Shown: in pieces, positions 34,101-46,874 of the stretch | Numbering within the stretch: the first letter of the stretch is position 1 | Layout of the letters: each line of letters opens with the position of its first letter | NCBI GenBank assembly: GCA_950295325.1 | Contig: OX485808.1 | Coordinates: 5,952,501 to 6,016,500, forward strand | Source: Polytrichum commune | Taxonomy: Eukaryota > Streptophyta > Polytrichopsida > Polytrichales > Polytrichaceae | DNA length: 64,000 nt | Direction: 5' to 3' | Position numbers and translations under genes: made by a program | The notes under the pieces: generated by a model | Database searches by the model: none | Seen by the model: only the letters and a program-made list of their open reading frames with translations | Told to the model about the DNA's origin: nothing

Positions 34101-34879
34101 TTCTTCCATAGGACAAGGTGATAGTTGTGCACAACTTGACTGCATGAATTTGGAAAAATCTTAGTGCACAAGTTGTTTGTTCTATGAAAGAAGGGAAATC
34201 TCACAAAATGACCTCATGTGACCCCTCCTAACTTTGAGGGTGACATACTTTATCTAAGTTTGCTCAAAAACACCCAATTGTTTTGGGAGTAGCTCATTTG
34301 CCATTCACATAACGTATTATGGCAAACTTGCTAACTTTCTAAAATTCATGGCATGACTGTAATGGTCACAAGGCAAAAACAAATCAGAGTTTTCTCTAGC
34401 TGCCCCCTGGATCAAGGCCATGTTCAATATGTCGAGTTGACCTAGCAAATGTGGTCCGATTGACTTCAAATTTTTAGATTGCATATATGGATCTGAAGAA
34501 AACAAAGCCTATTTTGCTACATAACAAAAAAATTCAGCACCGGTGCTTGAGGTGCCCGAAAATGGAATGTGAAGCCTTGAGCATTTGGGGGCTAAGAGGC
34601 TTCCCAAATACTCACCCTCAACTTTGGATGATGATGCTTTGAGGGCAAATCAAATCTCAATAAATTATGCATGCAAGCTCGCTCAAATTCTAGCAACTAG
34701 TACGCAGTTCGTTAAACCCCGTGTTTCACCATGCCCATAAACGGACATGCACCAACAAACATGGTGAAATAATTTGAAGCAATATGATCTCGATGACTGT
34801 GCAAGTGAAATGGGGGGGGATGAATTTTGCCATAATTCTCATAAGATAATCAATAAACTTTTGAGGCACAAAGTTTAAA
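31199..34879. other. Intergenic; no gene recognised
   Basis: AT-rich sequence with only short chance frames. A short AT microsatellite lies near 32650. I see no domain, paired termini or RNA gene. Confidence 0.5.
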
Positions 34880-34947
34880 TGTGGGGAATATTCTACAAAA
34901 TATTGACAGTCCCACATAACCGTGTTATCAATCTGAATAATGTTATG
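34880..34947. mobile_element. Partial MITE, family C copy 2 (right half)
   Basis: GTGGGGAATATTCTA, GACAGTCCCACATAA and ATCTGAATAATGTTATG match the right half of the elements at 19929 and 56961. No left arm is found, so it is a truncated or decayed copy. Confidence 0.55.
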
Positions 34948-35558
34948 ACCGTAGTATCAATAGAGTTAGTATTATCATAATGTACATGATCGATGTATGC
35001 ATGTATAGGGCCCTGCAGCTCATCGCCTTTATCATGATATCTAGGATTTTGGTAGATGTCACACTTTCGCAAGTGGGATCATCTACCTCAAGGCTAGATA
35101 TTGACAAATGGTTAAGAAGTCAAAGGGCTAAGAATGGGGAGATCTGACTGCTAGTTACAGATGGGCCAGTGGTGTTTAAAAAATAGCCAGTTCATGGTCA
35201 ATACTTTATGCACGTTGCCAATCATTTTAGGTCAATCTATAATTAAATAGAAATATATTGATAAAGCAAAACCGAAATATATCAGCATGTAACCGCTTGG
35301 ACTTAAAACAATGAACAGAGAGAATCGGTTGCTAGTTCTGAGTTTAATGATTGAGTTTGAGAAATAACCTATTAAAGTTCAAAACTTCACATTATTTATC
35401 CATCATTTAAAGAAATCTATAGAATGTACCTCAAATCGATAAAGGAAAACCAAAAGATTACAACATATAACCATTGGAATTAGGAAACACCGGGATTTTA
35501 ACCAATCATGCCTGAATCTCCCTGGATATTAACCTGGAAACACTTGGATCTCAACTCG

Positions 35559-35598
35559 TTTAATGACGAAAACATATGTCAGTGTTTTCGTCGTTAAA
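35559..35598. other. Short perfect hairpin
   Basis: TTTAATGACGAAAACA (35559-35574) pairs with TGTTTTCGTCGTTAAA (35583-35598) over 16 bp, with one T-G wobble, and an 8-nt loop. No flanking T-run or gene gives it a role. Confidence 0.5.
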
Positions 35599-37026
35599 AT
35601 ATCATCAATGTATGTAGTTATATGGTGTTTAGGGTGCTCTCATAATTGGAAATAGGCGGTGGTGAACTTGATAAGGCTACTTAAACTTGTGTATTTGGCC
35701 GTACGTTGAGACCTTATGTTTTATAAGGGTTAGGCTTAAGTGGAAGATCAGTACCATGCCGGTGGATTTATGTAAATGTGACTCTTGATGTGACGTATGT
35801 AAATGTGACTCATCGAATGACATTTTCATACTATGAGCTAGCATGACATGACAAATTTGAAATAACCTCTTCAATTCCTTTCGGTTTCTCAAATGTTTGA
35901 ACTTTGATGTTCGAAGGAGCTCACAAAGACAATCACATAATTTTGTTCAAAGCCATCAATAAGATGCACCATTGAAGATACATAACAAACCTACTTTCTG
36001 AATTTCTGTAGAATAATGTTGATGACAAATCCTATTATTTAGCTATCAAAGTTGTTAATCATACCACCAACACACTCAATCCTTGACTTCATCAACCAAC
36101 CAATGACCCTTGGGTTGTCCCAAGAGCAACCCTTTCTTCCTCTTAAGGTATGTGGGTATGTGGCATGTCACTGTTATACAACCTAAAGCCTGACTTTTGT
36201 CATGAACACAATGTCTGCAGCATCTTCTCATTCAACAGAATAAGTAGAAGAGACTGATCCAAAGTAAGGGGGATGCTGAAAACTCAGCATTGCAGTGTTA
36301 AGTTCTTAGTAAGCATGATTAAAGCCATATCCACAAATCTGCAGATGTTGCTTTGTATACATCCAGCTGTTGGTCTCCACAAAAACTAAATTGCATATGC
36401 AGAGCGAGCATTTCCACATTTGCACTTGCATTTCCAATATCATCAGTAACAATCTGCAAAGAACAGTCTGCCATGGCCCAAAGTACTTTTCTGTAGTGGA
36501 GTTCGGGAGGTAGGTCTGGAAGGGGGAAATCTAATGACAAACACCATCACAGACATTTCCTCAGGACAAGTAAAAGGATCAAGGACAATCCACGAAATAC
36601 ACACTTCCAAACTACAAGGCTCCACAAAACATTGTCAAATTCTTCAGAATATATTTTTTAATCACAACAATTGTCTAAGTGATCACTTTGTCATACTGAC
36701 CACACACATTGGACCTTCACCAATGCAATTGAAGTAGAGGAAAGCACAATCTCTCAAATCCATGTTCAGTGCAATTTTTATACATACTGTTACATCATAA
36801 ATTTAACAAAATGCCATTTCAAGCAGGAGACATTCACTCTCCACGTTCTCTGTGCAGTGTAACTGGCCCAGTAGCAATAAACCCCAGATTATCTGGACTA
36901 CCCCATGTTCTTCTGCTAATTGATTCTCAGAGATTTTAGACTAGATCTTTAACATTAACAAAATCATGTAAAGGCCGAAACAACTAGCAGCATAGTTCAG
37001 TACCAAAAGTCAGAAATCCAGAACCC

Positions 37027-37900
37027 CAGAAACCATTCTAGACGAAGTTCAAGCTTCTGACTTATGATAATTCTATGTAAACAACTTAACTCCCCAAAAT
37101 GTGGAACCTTTGGTACCATAAAAAGAGGTAGATACCTAATATCAAACCCAAGAAGGTCAAAAACGGACTTCTAACACACTAAACACTGCTTCAGCTTTCG
37201 CAGATAGCGTAGAGCGATGCCCACTTGAAAAAAATAGCAAAACCCCATAACCCAAAACATTCCAAGCAAATAGATACCATCTTCATGACATGATACCAGC
37301 TCACTGGTGAGAACTCAAGTATCTCAGAGTGAATAGTTTCCGAGCCTAGCTTTAAGACGATGGGCAGGGGTCACAGACAAAGCAATCAATAGTTTTTTAA
37401 GAAGTTCAAAACGAGATTCGGTCCAACTTACGCTATTCCATTTTAGTTCTTTGCTGATGAACAAGGACACAGGACTTTAGACGCAGAAACCATTTTAATA
37501 CCGAAGTTCAACCTTTCGTCTGATAATAATTTCATGTAAAAACTAATTCCCCCCAATGTGAAACCTTGGTAACACAAAAAGTGGTACATACTTAACATCA
37601 AACCAACGAAGGTCAAAAAGGGACTCTTGGAACACTAAACACTAATCTCTGCTACAGCTCTTGCAGATAGCGTACAGAGATGGCCATTCGGAGAAAATAG
37701 CAAAACTTGATAAATCAAAAAAACCTCCAAGCTAATGGATACCGTCTTCATGACATCATGCTGAGAAGTCGGGTATCGCAACGACAATAGTTTCCAGCCT
37801 CGCTTTAAGGCCGCGGGCAGGGGTCACAGACAACACACCGTTCACCATTTTTTTTGAAGTTGGAAGAATGAAATTCTGTCGAACTTACGCCATTCCATAT
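37027..37900. repeat. Diverged tandem duplication, period about 457 bp
   Basis: CAGAAACCATT begins copy 1 at 37027 and copy 2 at 37484; ACTTACGC(T/C)ATTCCAT ends them near 37440 and 37897. Shared blocks include GGGCAGGGGTCACAGACAA and CTTCATGACAT. Both copies end in a sequence that on the minus strand reads GC|GTAAGTT, a splice-donor-like site, suggesting a duplicated exon or intron edge of a minus-strand transcript. Confidence 0.75.
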
Positions 37901-38049
37901 TGCACACACATGATTCTATTCTTCCGGTGAAAATAAAACCAGAAGGTGAAGAGACAAGAAACTCGACAAGCTGCAGCTTGTATCATAAGATATACATGCA
38001 GACCGGGGGGGAGAGAGTGACTAAGCTACTGCCCGTATCGAAAACTTAC

Positions 38050-39060
38050 CGGAGAAGTGGTCGATAAGCCAGCTACTCGCCAGAACATTTTTTTCAGAAA
38101 GCCTTCTATCTCTGTTGATTCTTGCTACCCACACCAAAGGCTCTTGTGACCAGAGGAGCTCTCTCTCTCTCTCTCCACAACAGATCTGTCCGTGCTCCTC
38201 AAATGACCGCGCAAGCTTCTTTGCCAGCCACGAAGAACCCTACCAGAAGGAATCTTCCGGCCCCTCCACCTCCTGAGAACTTCCACAAACCAAACCTGTC
38301 TCTAGATCCTCGTGCTGCCCTCCTCGAAAAAAAACCCCTCCTCCACCGAGCTGTTTGCCCTGTGATCTCGGTCATACCATCTCAATGCCAACCAATGTTC
38401 CTCCCGCACTCTGTACCGACACTCCTCCGCAGACCTGGATGCCTCCACACCTTCATTCCCTTCCTTTCCTTCCTGCCCGCTTTGCAAAACCCTCCCCTGA
38501 CCGTCAACCTGTTCTGCTTGTCACCACTGAAACCAAATCTCCCAACTCCACAACACCACAAAACCTGCCGCCGCAGCTCCAGCTCTCTCTCTCGAACTCT
38601 CGAACTCTCGAACTCTTTGTCTCGCGCACCGACTCCCACCTTCGAACCCTAGTACTCTTGCCACACGCTCCACAGAGCACGATTTTGCAGACGGCGAAGA
38701 CCAGTCGGTCGGTGGAGCTCAAGCCGTTGCGGGGACGCAATTCGGAGGAGCTATGGGGCTCGTCGGTGGATGCTGGGATGGGAGGAAAACATGCAGCCAC
38801 CGAGAGGGGAGCAGGAGCGGAGCAGGCAAGCGAAGAGAACTTCAACGTTAGACGGCTTTCGCATGCCGATTCTAGCCTCGTAGAGTGGGCCCCATGCTTC
38901 GTGGGCCTCACCTCTCCACGTAGGCCCAGACGGGGGAAGTCGGGACCCCGTCAAACCCGCTCTCCCCGCACGGCCGAGATGACGAAAGTGGTATGGGGAC
39001 CTGGATTTTGGAGTTTAGCGCCAGGTGGAGGGTGGCAGGTTGCGGACGTGGGTTAAAGTA
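38050..39060 (-). promoter_or_regulatory. GC- and CT-rich island: possible 5' region of a minus-strand transcript
   Basis: This kilobase is clearly more GC-rich than its surroundings and holds CT runs (near 38160 and 38581). The minus strand reads CTTCTCCG|GTAAGTTTTC at the lower edge (donor at 38050/38049), a good 5' splice site. The pattern fits a GA-rich untranslated first exon followed by an intron. Open frames here on both strands are low-complexity and I do not trust them as proteins. No coding exon downstream is recognised, so a long noncoding RNA is equally possible. Confidence 0.35.
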
Positions 39061-39505
39061 CGGGCGGGCGCCAAATGACCTAGCGACCTGGCTTTGGGGA
39101 CATGGATTTTGACCGGATCGGCCTTCGTTAATTTTGGCAAGCTGGGGGGAAAGAGGAGAAAGAGGAGAAAGAGGAGGGAAAGAGAACTGGAGCCTCATTG
39201 GAGGACCCTATGGTAGGGGAGCTCAACCAAGACCATGACCAAGTTTGGGCCCTCTTGTTTATGATTATTCCTCGACGGTTTTTGTTTTGAGTCAAGCCTT
39301 CCCACGCTCGTTATAGAGGATGGGGTCCCGCATGCTAGGGGAGGCTCCTTCTATTTCCAACTTTCGGTTCACTAACTACCATAAAAGATGTTATTTAGTT
39401 GGGAAAAAGGAGGGCGGGGGGGGGCGCATATGCGGAACATCGCAACATTATTTAAACTTCATTCTTAAAGCATGATCACACGTTGTAGTGTACACCAAAC
39501 ACTAA

Positions 39506-40018
39506 GGGGCGGTTTACACTATGGACCAAGAGCCATGACCAAGAAAATTAAATCATTTTCATGGTCAGAGCTCTTGGCCAAGAGCCGTGACCATGAAAAA
39601 TCAAAAATGGATTTTTGAGTGGCTTGGTCACTCTTGTAGTGTAAAGTGGATTTGGACCAGGACAACTTTGGGCTGATTTTTTTAATATTTCTATCCCAAC
39701 GATCTATAGTAACGTCAAAAAAAATCGGGAAAAAAAATATTAAAAAAAAAATCGGCCAATGGCTGATTTTCAGCCTTACGGCTCCTTTGATTTCCGTTGA
39801 GTCAAGCATTTTGCCTCACCTCAACGGAAAACCCGTTGGACCATGGCACATTATCCAAATGGCAGATTTTAGTAGTTTTTGGGGACCTCAAAGTTAGTGG
39901 TCATTCTCCTTTTTTCAAGGTAGTGTAAAGCCAAATGGGACCAAGAGCACTTTACTCTCCAATCACATATTTTAGAATTAAATGGTCATGGCTCTTGGTC
40001 CATAGTGTAAACCGCCCC
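39506..40018. mobile_element. Tourist-like MITE (PIF/Harbinger type), 513 bp
   Basis: The first and last 36 bp are perfect inverted repeats beginning GGGGCGGTTTACACTATGG. The element is flanked by TAA on both sides (39503-39505 and 40019-40021), the 3-bp TWA target duplication typical of PIF/Harbinger. It has no transposase and so would depend on an autonomous relative. The perfect termini suggest recent insertion. Confidence 0.9.
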
Positions 40019-41088
40019 TAACACAAAGGGTGCTAAATCATGTAACATCATTTAAGACGGGAGTCATCTCCTTATATGTATTACACGTTCACTAGATATG
40101 AGTTTCATAAGTTGCGGGTCCCATCATCAAAACTAGTATCTTACAATACACAAGGCTTTACAATGAAGGAGTTGAAGGTAAGATTCTATTTGGTCAAACA
40201 ATACGAGGTATTGATAGTTGATTCTCTCATAAAGGAGTTGAAAGTTGGGCCATAATGTACCGAAGCTATTCTAGCATGGGAGGCCCAACTTTTAATGTTG
40301 GCAACAAATTGAGTTCAAATCTAACTTCCATATGAAGCGGAAAAAAAGGAACACGGCTGCTATTCCATGCCCCATCAATGATGTAATAGTGGTTGAGCCT
40401 AACTTGTGGGTCCAACGTGTGGACTAAACCTGACACTATTTTGTTGCAGAGTATCATATGGAGAACCAGTGAACATGCTCTTATGCCCTTGCCCCATAAT
40501 CCTTTGCAAGCTTATGAGCCCTTACATAGTGGAGCTTTGGCTCAAGATTGTCCCTTGATTCCTTCTTTTTTTGAATTGGTTCTTGAGTTTAAGCCCTAGC
40601 AAGTTTCGATGTGGAGGATCTTCAAAGTCCATATCTACAAGTTCAAGTTTGGGCTTCAACTTTGAGAAGAGAAAATCAAATGCATGATGATACAGAGCTC
40701 CATCGTTTTAAGCACACGGAAGGGTTCGAATCATTTCGCTTTGGCCCATCAAAGATATAAACTCGAGCTCAAAAGTTTGTGTGGTTGGACCTTTGTACCA
40801 TAGAACGTACCTTTATTGAATAAGCCAGCTGGCTTGCCAAAATCGAATTTTTGTTCCATGCTGTGTCGTTTTTCACATGATTCAACCAACCAATGCGCGA
40901 CATGTGGCACCTTCATTTGATAGAATATAATATGTGTGCTAAAATTGGTAAATCTTACATTTGTACGACTCATACTACTTGCAGATCTGTTCTACTTGCA
41001 TTTTCATTTGACATACTTCTTACAAGTTCAATCGTTTATTAGTGTGGAATATCACACTATTTCCGAAGGCCCAATTTCATACACAGAA

Positions 41089-41295
41089 AGCATATTATTA
41101 GTGTCACTTACTTTTTGGAGTTACACAACGCTATATATATTTTACTATTGATGCAACTTTTTATCAAGTAAAGCTATCAATGTTCTATAATGTCCAAACA
41201 CCCAATTTGACATTTGTTGGCAAAAATACGAGATATACAATAAATAGATATAACATTGTGTAGTTCCAAATAGTAAGTGACACTAATTATATGCT
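41089..41295. mobile_element. 207-bp MITE, family A copy 1
   Basis: AGCATATTATTAGTGTCACT at the left is inverted at the right (AGTGACACTAATTATATGCT), and the similarity continues inward (TTGGAGTTACACAA versus TTGTGTAGTTCCAA). Related copies are at 46875-47320 and 55953-56170. Confidence 0.7.
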
Positions 41296-42579
41296 ATTTA
41301 GTGTAGTGCTTATTGTGGAAGAGGGGGGTTGGGTCATTGCCAAGAGCCACGTGTCAAGCTCGAGAAGTGGATCGGTAAATGATATGCTTGACATATGACC
41401 CTATATGATAACACACTGTGCACATTGTTTGAAATCAAGTATGGTAAGTACACTAAATATGATAGTTAGTGACATATGGTAGTTTGTGTCAGATGACACC
41501 TCTTATGCATAAGTGAATCCATGGTATCATTAATTACTTTGATTATTCCTTGCCCATAGACGAACCTGCTTAGTAACTTTATTTAACCCCAGGGTAAGAA
41601 TGCTTTAGGGTTAAGCCAGTGTTACCTAACAAATATCAACCATAGATCGTGGGCTTCACATCAATGGACACAAACATTTACCTAATCCTATATTAAGAGT
41701 GAGAGGCCAAGAGAGCCTCCTTTCGGAGGTTAAACCGCATATGGCAGTTTACCCTTAGTAACTCACAAGATTAGTGCAAGTTGTGCATACTTAGTCTTGT
41801 GGAGAGGGTGTGTTAGTTACATCTTTTTTCGACTACACAAGGTTCAAATGGCCAAGGAACAGGTAGAATACTCTATGATAGTATGTGTATTCAATGATGC
41901 AAAATGTATTTTCATGTTGTACAAAATTGTGTGACATAGATAACAATTGGGTTTCCGCTGCTATTCACCTCGTGTACGTTACTAACCCTCTCTTTGGATT
42001 TGGTTGGTGGCATGGGCACAAGTGAGGCGGACCCTTCACAAACTTGACGACATCTTTAGGTTTTGCATAGTATCTTTGTTCAAAAATAGTATGTGCATTA
42101 TGATTATACTTATGCGTATGTACTCCAATGGTATGAGGAACGCATAACATAATCTGATTGTTGGTAAAACTTTGAAGTTTTTGTTGAGCTAGTCGTTTAC
42201 CTTTCTAAGCTTGATATGGATATGTAAAGAAGTTATTCTACAAGAGTGAAATGAAAAGTTACACTATAAGTTGTTTAGACTACTTCCAGGTCGTAACACC
42301 TTCTTAGATGCAAGCAATGTAGAGATAATGACTATGGTAAGAGGATGGCTTTGCAAATAGTTGGGTCATGAGGCTTGCTCCCACCCACCCTCCCAAGTTT
42401 TCAAAAAAGGTGCATTGATATGTTGAAGAATGATTTGGCCTCTGAATAAGAGGATGTTATAAGAACGGACTAAGCTTGATAGTAAGCATAGAACATCTCA
42501 AGAAAAGCCCAACTCTCTCTCTCATTGTGCAATCTCAAAGTCTTGTAGGACAATTTTTGAACTCTCTATACAATGGCGT

Positions 42580-43640
42580 TTGGGCAACTATACGGTGATA
42601 ACCTCAAATGTTGATGTGATAGCCGTGTTGCAAGAGGTATTGAAAGAGGCCCATGCTTTGTTCCGGCCTTTGAACATGGTTTCAAGCACACAACGCCTAG
42701 CCAAAAAACAAAAAAAACAAAAATGGTATGAGAAGCAGTGGCTAGTGGAGAAAGCGGATCCAACAAGTTTTGCTTACAAACCTACTGCTAGGCCGGTGTC
42801 AGGAGAGGATGGGGACTCCAACATATTGAGGAACCGGTTACATACAAAATTTGTGACGTCAATGGGTTTTGTATATTCGCCCCAAATGGAAGATTGATGG
42901 GTTGCAGCTATCCACCTTGGTAGAAGAAGAGACTCGTGATGTCAGAACGGACCTACTTAATCAGACGGAGGATCAAGTGACCTTGGTACAAGGAGCCGAA
43001 AAGATTTTGCCAACCGTAGAAGTTGATGGGCATTCTATTTACAAGTCAACACTTGTTTTGCAACTTAATGGTAATACCTTTCTATCCAAAGATAGATTAG
43101 CGAGAACTAAGCATAGCATTCAATTCAACAACCATGATAATTGTCTCCAAGCAAGATCTTCATGTGGATCAAGTTTGTTACCTATAGGATCTCATTGTGG
43201 GGTGCATTTTGTCCAACTGAGCACGACGAGGGTATTGTCAACTGTAAAATCCGTTGTCAAACAAAAAAAGACGTATAACAACTGTTGTTAAAGTTGAAAA
43301 TGCTACTAACATATTGAACGGAAGAGATGCCAATTCATGGTGGGTGGGTAGGGTGTAGGCTATGCGGAGGCGCAATGGGAAACAATTTGGGGTATTAAGG
43401 CATGCGGTTGACCTACTTGCTCGAACGGAGGAATTAGGGAGGAGAAATCCTAACAATCCCCACATCGAAGTAATGTTGCAATATTACAGAAAACATCTAG
43501 GCCGTAATAAATTTAAGTATGATTACAAGGCTACCAAATGGATTGGTGAAAATTACACAATATTTATTGTAACCATGAGCCACAATTCTACAAATGAAGT
43601 GTATACTCTAGATAGGAATGATTCTAAGGTTGTGTTGTGA
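42580..43640 (+). pseudogene. Decayed coding region of unknown, probably transposon-related family
   Basis: Three open stretches in different frames (42580-42897, 42869-43291, 43362-43640) read like successive pieces of one protein: basic and hydrophilic first, then a VDGHSIYKSTLVLQLNGN segment, then MRRRNGKQFGVLRHAVDLL and a final KFKYDYKATKWIGENYTI segment. Codon-like texture across the shifts supports a former gene. I do not recognise the family. Its place inside a duplicated repeat suggests transposon origin. The other copy of the segment (61.85 kb) has lost nearly all of it. Confidence 0.5.
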
Positions 43641-43702
43641 TCCGTACGGTATTCTAGGCCTACTCCGTTCCATCTAAAGATTTCGCGTGTCTTGTAGATG
43701 GT

Positions 43703-43720
43703 GGGGGGGGGGGGGGGGGG
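43703..43720 (+). repeat. Poly-G run of 18
   Basis: Eighteen consecutive G, preceded by GATGGT. Such a run can form a G-quadruplex and is prone to length error. Confidence 0.9.
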
Positions 43721-46261
43721 AACAAGACCCCTTTTCAAGAGATATTGGCGGATATTGACCTGGTCCCAAGCTTGGGCTTGCCAGTTTTCAACCAGCCCTA
43801 AGGGCATCAACTCGGGCACAAAAGATATCAACCAACCCCGAGGTATCAATCTGGTACAAAAGATATCGGTACGAAATATCTACCACATAGAAGATGTAAA
43901 TGAAGATAAAGGGAATTGATCTCTTCTTGAACTAGATTATAAAGGGGCATTCCTCATCTTCGTAAAAGTCATAACATATTTGGTCATCTAGGAAGGTGGG
44001 CACATGTGAGGCGCCATCTCCTCCTATATTAAAGTTAGGATCAATGTAGAGTTAGGATTAATGTTAGCACACCTTTATTCCATGACAATAGGCTACACGA
44101 GAGCTAGGTCCTTTGTATCTTTACCTTTATGTATACAAGAGCTTCAAGCTCAAACCTTCTTCTTAGTTATTTAAGGTAGAGGCAAAGTAACTGATAGCAT
44201 AAACATCATCAAATTGATTGTGTAGTGAGATGAGTGCTATGAATAGAAACTCGAATGAGGTGAGATAGTCACATGAGTTGGAAGTTGAGTGTGATTAAGA
44301 AATTATTATTGTAAGTGTTGAAAGGGAGTTGTGTAATGAGAGATCATAGTAGCTCAAATGAGGTGAGAATAGTTGCATTACAAAGTTGGTGAGTGGAGTT
44401 GGGTACTTTAGAGACATTAAGGAAATTATTGAGAGAAAGAAAAAAGTAAAGAATCTCGGAATGAGAATGTATAAGGTTGCATGCAAGGACGCTTGATAAT
44501 TGAACGCATATATCTTCCTAAATCAATGTCGGTATGAGTCTAGAGTTGTCAAATGCTCAACATGAACCAAATTAAAATAAAATCCTGACGTATTTATTTC
44601 ATTACGATATCATTCTTCATTCTATAATGATACTTGAACCTACATTATTTAAGACTCAAAATTGTGATTGATTGCCTTGGGAATTCAAATACAACAAGTC
44701 GTATGAACATAAAAGGTGCTATGACATTATATTTATTATGATGAAATTGAGTATATGATGATATTGACAAAACTATTTATTATATTTTTCCTTTCTAAAA
44801 GTAGATTGTAACTATTACATCTAAACTTTCATAGAATTAAGAGATGTACTAAAATAGAATGTAATGAATGTAGAGTATGTCTATTTATAACTCAACTATC
44901 ATAATTTAAGGTGTCATACTAAAAATAGAATGCAATCCATTTACAACTGAGAATGTCATACAATTGTTGTGATTGTGCTGAAAATAAACCGTATCACATA
45001 TAGTTGCAATTACAAAATACTAAATGTGAATAGTATGAGAAGGAGGCTATCTTATAAGGAGGATTGATAACATAAGAGAAAATAGTAAGTTCGAGAGAAT
45101 GACTCAAGGATATAACCACATGTGGGGTGGGCTATCCAAAGCATGACTATATCAATTCTCCAAAAAGTGTATCTTAGTTCTATAAATTGGAAGTATTAAA
45201 ATTAGTTCTCTTTCTACTCCCTTTAATGAGCATAAATACATTTCTCTCATGATACTTCAAATAAAATGTTGTGGTTTTAGAAAAATCTAGTAACGAGTAG
45301 ATATTTTCTGTTTTGGTCATATATGTTGATGCTCATGGTTGTATATACATACCTCCACCTTATTATCACCAATACTACTTGTCTTGCTCACAACAAATTG
45401 CAAACTACTTCAAGGCTTCATGTGGGATGAATGAGAGGTACACTATTATGAAATAATTTGCTCTCACCTTTGGTTTCCAAGCAATACGTCATTCATATAT
45501 ATATATATATTGAATGATGTAGTGAACAAGTCCATGTCAAGCGCATGCCATTCTATTGTTTACATGGGATGGGGGTTGCCCTATTTAGTCGTGTTGTGTG
45601 CCCCAATGGCACTAAATACTAGGTAGGTTAACAAATCGTGTGGTAACACCTCACCAAACATATGGCAATCTAGGTTGGGTAATTTTGTGAGGTTACATAC
45701 CTCGATCTCATCTCCATGTACTCCGTCTACTCTTACGTGCAACTAGAATCCTTGCTCTTGGCCTTGTTTATCGGATTATTTGAGCCGATTGGCATGCACG
45801 AGACAAGGCAAGGAAGAGCACTCATTGTGGACACAAGGACAAGGTGAGGTGGCCATGATATAATACACAGAGCTCGAGCCTCTCGACTGACAATGTCCTC
45901 GCCCCATCATCCATCCCCCCATCCTCCCTTTCATTCATCCATGGTTACTTGTTCTCCCCGACACAAACTCATCCATGCAGCTCATCCATTGGTCTATCCT
46001 ACCGCCGGGGCACACAAAACACTGGCACCCTTCACCCGATGTAACAAGCCCGGGGACTTCATTCTGGCACATTTCACAATATGTGTGGGGCAAGGCATGC
46101 TGGGGCCACAAATGAAGAAATCCCTCGCATACAAGCAATTTCTCATCCATCCAAGTTTGCAATTGACAGGTTTGTGACGATTCATTTCAAATGACTCTCA
46201 CTAGACTAATCCGGGTTCTTCAAGGGTAATTCTTGTCTCAAATCGATTAAAATGCGATTTC

Positions 46262-46305
46262 ATGATGGATGGATAGATGGATGAATAGATGGATGAATGG
46301 ATGCA
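46262..46305 (+). repeat. GATG-type microsatellite
   Basis: Imperfect 4-bp repeats (GATGGATG, GATAGATG, GAATGGATG). Confidence 0.85.
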
Positions 46306-46874
46306 CAGTGAGGGGAACGGAAGGGAGCTATGGAGTGTGAATGATTTTCTCATTCATGCTAGATGGATGAGACCCTTGCATTTGTTTGTGGTGATTCCCT
46401 CTTGCCAAGAAAAGGGACACTTGTATGAGAAGATTTTCTCTCGCCTCTGTCCATAGCCCCCACAAGGTTTGCCCCGCACATCAACATGCATGAGGGGATT
46501 ACCGTTGAGGACTCTCTATTCCCACACAAAATCAATATTCCCCCCTCATAACTTGCCACGTGTCATGCTCACATTCACCAAGACCCACTTATATCCCATG
46601 TGGAAACTAGTTAGTACCAGCACTTGTGAATATGCAACAGAGAGCCCTCTACAGAAACCTCACGGGCTTGTAGTACGAGCTTCGACACACAGAGGGCTCA
46701 AGGGGCATGATGTTGGAGTGGTCTTTAGGTATACAACGGACAACGTGGTGGTGGTGGTGGGGATGGGTGGCTTTTCCCAACATTTCCCATTGTTTCCGGA
46801 AGGTGGGGGGACCAACAGTAGAATGATGTGTCATATGCACGGATGGAAAAGGTCAGGATGGCATGGGCCTATAC

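Larger units (their letters stand above)
41650..45800. repeat. Segmental repeat, copy 1 (direct partner of 58390-64000)
   Basis: Blocks matching the right end of the window in the same order and orientation: TTTACCTAATC (near 41680 and 58398), TAACAATTGGGTT (41941 and 58667), CCCACCCACCCTCCCA, AATTTGGGCAACTATAC-like sequence (42575 and 61848), GTGGGCACATGTGAGGCGCC (43997 and 62174) and then near-continuous similarity to 45800. This copy has an extra 1.3 kb (about 42653-43950) that includes decayed coding sequence. Confidence 0.8.

Noticed and set aside
38122-39056. Plus-strand frames of 176 and 233 codons and a minus-strand frame of 135 codons in the GC-rich island
   Set aside because: Low-complexity Pro/Ser/Arg composition produced by CT- and GC-rich DNA; overlapping frames on both strands look equally good.
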